Shown here: positions 55,081 to 64,000 of the stretch, piece by piece
Position numbering within the stretch: the first letter of the stretch is position 1
Layout: each line of letters begins with the position of its first letter
Assembly (NCBI GenBank): GCA_036785325.1
Contig: JAXIVH010000015.1
Coordinates: 3,027,774-3,091,773, forward strand
Direction of reading: 5' to 3'
Source: Urophycis tenuis
Taxonomy: Eukaryota; Chordata; Actinopteri; Gadiformes; Phycidae
Length of the DNA stretch: 64,000 nucleotides
Program-made: the position numbers and the translations under genes
Notes under the pieces: model-generated
The model's database searches: none
What the model was told of the DNA's origin: nothing
What the model saw: only the letters and a program-made list of their open reading frames with translations

Positions 55081-55468
55081 TTCAGTACCCATCACAGCCG
55101 GCATCAGCCCTGGAGTGTCTGCAGCGCTGTTTCTTTTTGGATTGGCTTCATCCTGTCAACAACTTTATTGAATGAAACTAATCTAACGTTGCTGCTGCAG
55201 TGACTATCATCTGACATTTTTACTGTTAAGTGTGTTGTGTTACATCATTTATATGTGTGCTACATTCTACCACTAGGTATGACTGTCGTAAAGCAGGTAC
55301 TAGTGAGACGCTGTGCACAGAGAACTTAAAATGAAGTTAAGACGGCTACTACTGAATATACAATACAATGCCTACAATACGATTTAGAACTACTGTACAT
55401 TAAGATAATAGTTTGAATTAATAAATTAGGATTGATGGTGAAGTCTTTTATTGTTATTGCTATATAAG

Positions 55469-55552
<84 letters not shown>
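55469..55552. repeat. (AT)n microsatellite, about 42 units
   Basis: Uninterrupted AT dinucleotides flanked on both sides by AAGCTATA-type sequence. Confidence 0.97.
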
Positions 55553-55555
<3 letters not shown>

Positions 55556-55679
55556 CTATAAGCTATATTATTAACTCAGTCATCTGTTTTTCTTCTATTT
55601 CCCAATGTCTTTTTTCTCCGTCAGCCCAGAGCAGGACACCAAAGTGGAGAAGACAAACATCTCCCGTCTTCACATGAGT

Positions 55680-55958
55680 CCTTACCCTGACCCAGGAACC
55701 TTCATCATGACCTTACCCTGACCCAGGAACCTTCATCATGACCTTACCCTGACCCAGGAACCTTCATCATGACCTTACCTTGACCCAGGAACCTTCATCA
55801 TGACCTTAACTTGACCCAGGAACCTTCATCATGACCTTACCGTGATCCAGGAACCTTCATCATGACCTTACCTTGACCCAGGAACCTTCATCATGACCTT
55901 ACCCTGACCTAGGAACCTTCATCATGACCTTATCTTGACCCAGGAACCTTCATCATGA
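55680..55958. repeat. 31-bp minisatellite, about nine copies
   Basis: The unit contains ACCTTACCCTGACCCAGGAA followed by CCTTCATCATG, with single-base variants. Confidence 0.95.
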
Positions 55959-56033
55959 GGTCTCATTATGTTACATTATGACGTCCGAATCTGGACTACA
56001 TCTGTAAGGTTTTTGGCATGTGATTAACTCACA

Positions 56034-56763
56034 GTTTGAGTTGTGTTAAAAAGTCTTTTATTCATACAAACAACCCCTGAGTTGTGTTAAAAGGTATTTT
56101 ATTCATACAAACAACCCCTGAGTTGTGTTAAAAAGTCTTTATTCTTACAACAACCCCTGAGTTGTGTTAAAAAGTCTTTTATTCATACAAACAACCCCTG
56201 AGTTGTGTTAAAAAGTCTTTATTCATACAAACAACCCCTGAGTTGTGTTAAAAAGTCTTTTATTCATACAAACAACCCCTGAGTTGTATTAAAAAGTCTT
56301 TATTCTTACAAACAACCCCTGAGTTGTGTTAAAAAGTCTTTATTCATACAAACAACCCCTGAGTTGTGTTAAAAAGTCTTTATTCATACAAACAACCCCT
56401 GAGTTGTGTTAAAAAGTCATTATTCATACAAACAACCCCTGAGTTGTGTTAAAAAGTATTTTATTCATACAAACAACCCCTGAGTTGTATTAAAAAGTCT
56501 TTATTCTTACAAACAACCCCTGAGTTGTGTTAAAAAGTCTTTATTCATACAAACAACCCCTGAATTGTGTTAAAAAGTTTTTATTCATACAAACAACCCC
56601 TGAGTTGTGTTAAAAAGTCTTTATTCATACAAACAACCCCTGAGTTGTGTTAAAAAGTCTTTATTCATACAAACAACCCCTGAGTTGTGTTAAAAAGTCT
56701 TTATTCATACAAACAACCCCTGAGTTGTGTTAAAAAGTCTTTATTCATACAAACAACCCCAGA
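56034..56763. repeat. 41-bp minisatellite, about 18 copies
   Basis: The unit contains CTGAGTTGTGTTAAAAAGTC followed by TTTATTCATACAAACAACCCC. One-base length variants occur in the T run. Confidence 0.97.
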
Positions 56764-57180
56764 GTTGAAGAGTTTGTAGGAGGAACATCTCGTTCTTGCC
56801 CTGTCTTTGTCTTCTTCTCTTTCTTTCTTTTCTCTAGTCTGTTTCTTTCCCTCTCTTCCTCTCTATCTGTCCTCTTTCCATTCCAGTGACATGATCACTA
56901 ATCTGTCACACTCTCTCTATTGTAATGTTTGTTAACTACATATAACATGTACGTACGTATGTTGAGAAATGCCAGATGTTTTAGCAGTTGAGGATAATAC
57001 ATCCTTGGAAAAGCAAGTTATGTTGATAACTCACATTTATTGTAAACGTCAAACATTTGTCAGAAGGCAGCACAGTTTGAATAAATTAAATCAAATTACA
57101 TAAATTACATTTAAATAGTCTGAGATAGAAGTGTTCTATCTGCCTGTAATGTAAATAAACAGTGTCTATTTTTCACTGAG

Positions 57181-57220
57181 CAATAATAATAATAACAACA
57201 ACAACAACAACAACAACAAC

Positions 57221-57316
<96 letters not shown>

Positions 57317-57331
57317 CATTGTTATTATTAT
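57181..57331. repeat. (AAC)n-(AAT)n-(ATT)n compound microsatellite
   Basis: About nine AAC and sixteen AAT units are followed by about sixteen ATT units. The AAT and ATT halves are perfect complements and can fold into one long hairpin. Confidence 0.95.
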
Positions 57332-58156
57332 TTTTTATTACATACAAACAGGTGATGAAAAATTTGGACAGTTTTACAGTTTATATTGAGGTTGATATTA
57401 GATGAAAGTGGTCTTTTAAATTGTGATAATGAATGATTAGTCTTATAATGAAGCTTTGAAACAAAGTTATTAGTTTGGTATTTTTCTGGGAAATTTAATG
57501 GGATTCAATGTACAATAAGCAACAACAAATCTCACTGAAAGAATTAGTTTAATTTAGAAAAGGGCTGTTGGATTAGGCCTACTAGTTAGTCTATTTAAAA
57601 TACAACTTTTTATAACAGTTTTAAAATGTACAGGTTGTTCTGTAAAGTTGTTATTTTAGAGTGTATGGTGTGTTTATGCTTATTTACATTACATTACATT
57701 ACATTACAACTACTCAAAGTTGTTGTAAAAAACAAATGTGTCAAATGTTTATACATAATCTCCATACATTTAAGTATAGTGTTATTCATCTAAGTATTTA
57801 ATGTTTTCTGTAATTTTGTGTCTTACATTTTTACTTACCAAACATAGCATCAAATGTTGACAGCTATTTTTTGATTGCTGGATTAAATTGATCAGACATT
57901 TATTTTAACATCTAACATGTTATTCAAAATCAGTACTTTTATTGCGCTCATCTATTCTTTAAAGTACTCTTTTTAGAACAAGGTATCAGCAAGTACAGTA
58001 TAACGGTGATCAAACCAAACTGTTTCAAAGTAAAAGTATCATCGCTGTCTCAGAGACCATGTGTCGAGGAGCTCAACGCACTGTCCTTGAAAGGACGGAT
58101 CCCTTGTCCGCAGAGCTTAATATAACACATGAGAAGGCAATGGCAACTACACCTGG
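57332..58156. other. A/T-rich intergenic, nothing recognised
   Basis: It contains a short ATTAC repeat at 57683-57708. No coding signal is seen. Confidence 0.5.
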
Positions 58157-58560
58157 AGCGTGTCGGATCAGATCCAGAGTTTCAGGAGCAATGGGACCAG
58201 AGATGACGTCATTCGGTCCATGACTTCCCTGAGGAGGTCAAACGTGTCCCCAGAGCCGCTTCCTCTGTGTTCTGCCAGTAAAGTGAGGAACAGGCCGTTT
58301 CATTGGAGGACATTCTCAAGGTTGTGGCAGAGCAGAGCAAAGCTATTGGGGAGCTGACCAACTGGGAACCAGGAGAAAGCAGCTGCTGGGGACAGTGGGA
58401 ATCCCAGAACCAAGCCCAGGTTTACAGATAGTTAAACCTGATAGGATAGTGACAGATAGTGACAGATAGTGACAGATAGTTGTCACCCTTGTTTGCAACA
58501 GGTGCAAAAGCGTAGGACACATTCCAAAATGGTGCTCAAAGCGTTGCTCAATAAACAATT
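58157..58560 (+). pseudogene. gag-like retroelement relic with a CCHC zinc knuckle
   Basis: At 58494-58535 the plus strand reads CNRCKSVGHIPKWC, a perfect CX2CX4HX4C retroviral-type zinc knuckle. Upstream, in other frames, EDILKVVAEQSKAIGELTNW-like sequence (58306 on) and SDQIQSFRSNGTRDDVIRSM (58163 on) could be the preceding capsid part. A 10-bp tandem repeat (GACAGATAGT, 58446-58480) separates the two. No LTR or pol sequence is seen nearby. Confidence 0.5.
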
Positions 58561-61500
58561 GGTCTTATGTTCGGTCTTTTGTGGAGTCAAAAAGAAAAAT
58601 GTATTTCTAGTTCAAGTTGTGACTCTCTTTCAGGAAGTACCTTTAGTTACTGGCCCTGATCTGTATCTACCAGTCTGTCTTCCAGTCTGTCTACATTTTT
58701 TCAATATCACAAGCGGGACTGGCCTTTTTCTGCAGGCAGTGGATTTGAAAGAAAACACCTTTAGCCAATCAGATTAACTTCACAACCAGAGCAAGATGAG
58801 AAGTGCTCTATTAAAATCCGTTTGCAAAGAACAGCACACAGACACATGGCACAGATCTTTTCCTCTGATGAAAACAATATGCCAATATCAACACAGTGAC
58901 CCTCTTCTGCAATGTGCAGCCCACTGCAGTCCCAAACCACTGCTAACCACGGCACCCCTTTAATGTCTAATGTAGTATGCATCAAATACATATGTTTGGA
59001 AAGTATTGAAAATATTGATTAACAACCACTATATTAATTGCCTTATGAATTCACCCCAATTACTCTACTCAATAAAATCTTTTTTTTGTCCTTGTAAAAA
59101 TGAAAGTTCCCATCAGAGGGCACTGTTGTATAGGTCTGGTATTTTAGGTGTCACTTATAACGCTGCAAGGCCTCCCTCACAATGCTCAGGAAGTTCTGAA
59201 CGGCGTCACTGTTGCTTTCATCAGTTGTCATCGCCTGAACACAAAAGTGATTTATTAGCTTTCTACATCCTACCACGATTCTCTGACTGACGATTGAGCG
59301 ACTGGCATTCACATATGGGCCTAGCCTATATAGCCATTTTAAGTTTTTATTTAGTTGTACTTTTATTTTGTGGTTCTGTTTTGTCTAAGCGCATAAACGA
59401 GTCTTGAGATATCTATACAAGGTTTTCCCGAGGAAGACAGGACCGCTACGGAGCTCCCAGTCATCCACATGGTTGGTTGAATCATTCTGTTGTGTGCAGG
59501 CCTACTCGTTACTGGCCCACATGCAGGCCTCCTCCCGGACAACGATTCGACAAGGACCGAGGATTACCCCCGCCCCCCCCCAACCCCCCTTAGCGGAGGG
59601 TGCAAATTCCCCAGGGCCTGCACATCTTTACTTAAATAGGTAAACAAATAAATGACCACAATATATATTGCGATCGATGGGGACGTGGTGGGCCCGCATT
59701 AGTTCTGTTGTTTCTCCACACACTGGGAAGAAGGGACGGGAACCAGCTGCTGCGTCTACAGAGCGACCCCCACACGCCCCCTCCTGACCTCCGCGGACTG
59801 ACTGCCATCCGCGGTGAGTGGCGCGGGGCCTCCCCCGGGACCCCCGGGAATGCTGGGGTGGACGAGTGGCACACGATACCCCATTGTTCGCTTTAGCAGT
59901 CACTGATTTCTTGGCCCAACCCACCACCCACATCAGCCCCCACCCCCGAAACACGCGCTGACCGTCTAAGGGTTCAATAGATTAGAAAGACGCTCGTGGT
60001 TCGGGTAATCCCTATATTCTTAGCACCAGCGACACGAAACGACAAAAGACACAAAATCACACACCGCTCTGTGTCTTGTTCTGGCCTTCAGTGTTGTTAA
60101 TGTTTTTCTTCTAAGATTTATAGGCCTACAGTAGACCCACATGAATCTGGGATGTAGTCGGAAAGTTGTTTACTATTTATTTTATCGAATAGATCAACGG
60201 GCCACCAGTGGCGTTAATGCGAGTTATGCAAGTTATTAGACGTCTCGCAACAAGTTTGTTTTAGGCCTTTTTTGCAGATTATACTTTTCCAAACTTGCAA
60301 CCTGTGATCGGCTATTGTTGGTCTAAAAATAACCAATTTGGTCAGAGGCTATTACAAAAACGGATGAAACTTTAAACTTTAATCCTAAATAGCAATTGCA
60401 ACCATTAGAAGGGAATGACATTGATGGTCAAACCTCCCACGCATGGAAAATACGTAGCAGCGCGCGATCTGCAACCGGACTGGATATTCACTGTGGCACT
60501 TATCTTCCTCCGCCTGATTGCTGTTTTAATTAGCCTAATTGCGTGTAGGTCTGATATTCTCATCAGAGGCGGTAAAGGAATCCCAATCATGATTATATCT
60601 ATATCTCACCGTGCGTCGTTTATCATCTCACGGCTTATTTCTTAATGTTTGGGGTTAAGTACAGCTGCCAATCAAACCGCTCAACGAGGCCACAGCGAGC
60701 AGGATTCCGCAGGACGTTCCCCACGCCGGGCGCGCGCTCCGCCTGGTCTCGTGCTGGCAGATGGCCGGTTGTGGCGGGAAGGAAGGGGGTGGTGTGTGTG
60801 TGTGTGTGTGTGTGTGGGGGGGGGGGGCTCATTGTTCCTGCGCTCGAGCTGTGAACAGAGACAATAGCCTCGCTAAGGGGTGAAGAACCACGGTTAAAAA
60901 AACAAAAACAAAACCTTTCAATGTTGGGGGAACGAGCGTATTCTAATGTCATAAAAAATAACTATGTATATATGTATACATGCTTAAGGACAAATTTGCG
61001 TTGGTTTGCGGGCCCCTTTCTCTCTAAAAAAAAATTAAAAAACCTTTCAGAGTAGTCAAGAAAAAGGCGCCGCTGTCGGTTCTAAACTTATTTCGGAATG
61101 ACCGGTGAGGAACGTTTCCGAATTCTGAAAATGACCGAAGGTGTAGCCTACGATTATAACATAAATATGGGCCTTGACGAGATCTCCCGAGAAGCCAATC
61201 AGAGCGGGGCAGTCCGCTACTGCGTGTCGCCCACTACAAGGCCCGCTGGTAAAGATTGATGGAGCGACCAGACGGCCATTGTTACGCGTGACACTGATTC
61301 GATGCCTTCTGAACGGAATCACTGCGTTCACTTGATGCTCGCGCTTTGTTCCGCAGAACAGACGGCGAGGCTGCTGAATAAACGCCTGCCGAGAGCGCAC
61401 TTCTGTTGAATGAAGACTTGAATGAATTCACCAAATTGGATTTGCACACACCTTCCAGTGGGCCTTTAGTGCGGGATCCAGCCAAAATAAGCCCGTCTAG

Positions 61501-61640
61501 ATCACATGACTTTTATCTCTGTTTTGAACCAAAGAGAATAGTAAACAAAACAAAACAAAAAGAATCCGTTACACTTTCTCTTTTCTTTTGCATCATTGTA
61601 ATAAATAGTTGCTTCTTGGTATAAAGATTCACAGCCTTTC
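58561..61640. other. intergenic, upstream of ebf2
   Basis: Two GC-rich patches (about 59700-59960 and 60680-60850, the latter with a (GT)n-G run) could belong to an extended ebf2 control region, but I see no exon or conserved element that I can name. No other gene is recognised. Confidence 0.45.
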
Positions 61641-61696
61641 ACTCAAGAATTAACACCAAACTCCGATATTATTTTCTGAGTTGATGGCTACTTGAT

Positions 61697-61706
61697 TATA
61701 TATAAG
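61697..61706 (+). promoter_or_regulatory. TATA-like box of ebf2
   Basis: TATATATAAG lies about 730 bp before the ebf2 start codon. If used, it predicts a 5' leader of about 700 bases, which is plausible for this family. Based on sequence only. Confidence 0.35.
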
Positions 61707-62436
61707 GCTACCTGCAGGCCCATGATGTTTTTATATTCAAATATGAAAGCGAGAAGCCGACAAGGATTTTCCTCGGCAGAAGTTTAAAGAGCAACACAAG
61801 AGTCACTGGCTGGATGCTACAGCTGGCAGGACTCCAGACAAGGGATGCACTTTACACCAATAAGAGCATCCATTTCAACAATCGGTCCCCCATATGGCAC
61901 CCAAGCCCCTCCTCCGCTCTCGCTATCCCGGCAGCGGCTCTCATTCATGCTTCAACACATCGCTTCATCGCAAGACGACTGGACCATCCACGCAATAGGC
62001 CTACATTATTACGCTCAACTCATCTGTCCGACTTTAAATGTGTACTTTTAGTCTATGACTTTGTAGGCTACTTTTTCCCCCGAGAATGTTTTTGACGCAA
62101 TATCATCTTTGAACGTGTTTGAAAGAGCACACAATTGGTCATTTGCGCTTGAAGTGATGCTGGTGGAATCACTTGGACAATGATCGCTATCAGCTTTGGG
62201 ATATATCTTGTATCTATTCAGCCTTTCAAGAAAAACTGAGGAATTTCGAAGAGAACATCCCTAGACAGTGTTTATGGTTGTTTTATGTTTGTTAAATCCT
62301 AGAATTACTTGCAAGGTCTTCTTTAACATTTCTGCGCTTTGAAACGGAGTCCATTCTTTTGCCAAAGTGCTTTAGCTATCCCCTGGACACCGTAAAGGTT
62401 AAAAAAGTGCAACCGGCTGTGAAGACTATTGTTTAA

Positions 62437-62570
62437 ATGTTCGGGATTCAGGAGCACCTGATTCGAGAAATTGGCGGATTAAAAGACAGAAGTATCGGGG
62501 AGGAGATGGACCCCATGCGCTCCTGGGTGCGTAACGTCGGGGTCGTGGATGCCAACGCAGCGGCGCAAAG
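62437..62570 (+). CDS. ebf2: early B-cell factor 2 (COE family), first coding exon, partial
   Basis: The ATG at 62437 opens 134 nt (44 codons plus two bases) up to a GT donor at 62571. The first residues MFGIQEHLIREIGG match the MFGIQ start shared by EBF proteins. The segment MRSWVRNVGVVDANAAAQ resembles EBF2 more than EBF1 or EBF3 (arginine-asparagine-valine rather than the EBF1/EBF3 versions). The split last codon AG- gives the Ser expected after AAQ. EBF proteins are helix-loop-helix zinc-finger transcription factors acting in nucleus as dimers, and EBF2 acts in neural and brown-fat differentiation. All DNA-binding exons lie beyond 64000. Confidence 0.88.
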
Positions 62571-64000
62571 GTATTGTGCGAATTCATATTCTGTCAAGGA
62601 TCTCATAAGAACAAAATTGCATAAAGACCCATGTAGGTCTGTATTCATGCACCGTTGTGTTTCTTCTTAACGAATCATGTGCGCAAACTATAGGCTACGT
62701 CCGAGGAACGCAATCGCTTTTATTTCGGTGTTAAATAATTGCCTAATAGCCGCTTCGCGTGGATGTTCAGAGAAGGGTTTCAACTACTTGTTGCAAAAAG
62801 GAGTTTTCGTTAACTTGATGTTTCCTAACTTTTTTAAATTGCAAAACCTTTAATTTGGCCTAAGTAGACTGACATCTCAGAGCAGTTTATTGGAGGCAGC
62901 GTTTAGACATTGAAGACGTGATACCGCAGGGTTCCCATATGTAAGAGCGGTCATTAAACCAGGGCTACACAACTTTTAAACAACACAAAAGCGTTGAATG
63001 CATTGCTCTGCTTTGGTTGTTTGACTTAATCTCTAGATCTTAAAATGTTATTGAATTATTATTCGTTTTTTGCTACTATTAATAGCCTTTTATGTCCACC
63101 ACAAGAACAGTACATTTAATACAAGGCTGTAGGGCTTTATCTTCAGAGAAAAACTATCATCTCAAAAGTATTTCTTAAAACGGGCAAACCCCCCCCCCCC
63201 CCCCCCCCAATAATAATGTAACATGTAACCTTAGATAATTATCAAAGGTATATTTATTCAACAGATGCACAACGGAAATAACGAATGTCGAGGACGTTCG
63301 CATAACAATGGTTCAGTATTTGTTATAAATTGTGTGAAAGTTGTTTAGCACACAAACCAAGGCATAAGGCCACAAAGAAGACTGCACCGGTCAAACCTGT
63401 GCAGTGAGTTATTAATTACAGCCTACACTGATGACACAATTAGTTTTTTATGTTCATAATTTTAACAACCGTCTGACACAGAGAGTTTAATATCGTTCTT
63501 TTTTGTTATTGTGCAATGAAGCCTGAGTCGACACAAGTTATCTTTTTATGACTTGTACCGTAGGCCTGTGCACACATGTATAGGCCTACATATTAACAGT
63601 TTTACACGGAGGATTTCAGCTGCTCATCTGCAGCTTCTTACTTGGGCCAACTTGAATCCTCAACCTAATAATTAATGCAATGGAATATATTACATTTAGA
63701 CATAAAATGTGCTTATAATTGAAAATCTACCCCGACTCCCACCCCTTGAAAAAACTTGTTCCAGCCGCGTAATTCCTCGTGTCAACGTACAGCACCAGCA
63801 CCGCACCTTTACAACGTGAAGTTCTCCACGTTCTGTGTAGTCTGCTCGCACAGGCGTTGGTTTCACGCATCAGTCAGGCTGTTGTAAATTATGCCCCAAT
63901 TTCTCTTTCCAATTTCATTTTTTTTGCGGTCAACTAGAAGCCTACAAATGCATTTAGTCAAAAGTTCAACAAGGCAAATTATTAAATGAAACTCTTTGAT
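62571..64000 (+). other. start of ebf2 intron 1
   Basis: The intron runs to the window end without another coding exon that I can see. It has a poly-C run at about 63190-63208. The second EBF exon, expected to begin the DNA-binding domain, is not present. Confidence 0.6.

Noticed and set aside
57111..57347. Poly-Asn/poly-Tyr open frame
   Set aside because: It is a translation of the compound AAT/ATT microsatellite.

Overview
This window is nuclear DNA from a ray-finned (teleost-type) fish. The evidence is vertebrate genes split by GT-AG introns, tRNA-derived SINEs, Tc1- and hAT-type transposons, a Pao/BEL LTR retrotransposon, many dinucleotide and trinucleotide microsatellites, and relics of multi-copy fish gene families. 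No bacterial-type features (operons, Shine-Dalgarno sites, CRISPR arrays) are present. Coding exons were assembled by hand from splice sites, reading-frame continuity and remembered protein families. No search or transcript data were available.

Left block (1-19.2 kb). A C2orf68-type (UPF0561) gene on the minus strand (1096-2071) stands head-to-head with usp39 on the plus strand (2529-9457), so 457 bp between their start codons probably act as a bidirectional promoter. A saposin-domain gene of the surfactant protein B type lies on the minus strand at 15144-19152. C2orf68, USP39 and SFTPB are neighbours on human chromosome 2p11.2, so this block looks like conserved vertebrate synteny. Between usp39 and sftpb lies a decayed Tc1-like transposon interrupted by a non-autonomous hAT element.

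Middle block (19.2-41.2 kb). This is gene-poor. It holds a 35-bp minisatellite, a MITE-like repeat whose second copy is in a usp39 intron, SINE copies, a short hAT-type element with CAGGGGT ends, a LINE relic, and a complete Pao/BEL retrotransposon (30472-38920). That element has two 1107-bp LTRs differing at one position and a 5-bp target-site duplication, yet its integrase N-terminal region is broken across three frames.

Right block (41.2-64 kb). A 14-exon gene (41231-50074, plus) encodes an animal haem peroxidase of the myeloperoxidase/eosinophil-peroxidase family joined in frame to a short collagen-like stretch and a C-terminal C1q domain. This is the most interesting coding feature here. 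Downstream lie a relic of a SAMD3-like fish family, three unrelated minisatellites packed into about 2.3 kb, a gag zinc-knuckle relic, and finally the first coding exon of ebf2 (62437-62570), preceded by a long 5' leader and a TATA-like box. The rest of ebf2 lies beyond the window.

The genes are not a functional operon-like unit. usp39 serves pre-mRNA splicing, sftpb serves surfactant or membrane-lipid handling, the peroxidase is probably an innate-immune granule enzyme, and ebf2 is a developmental transcription factor.
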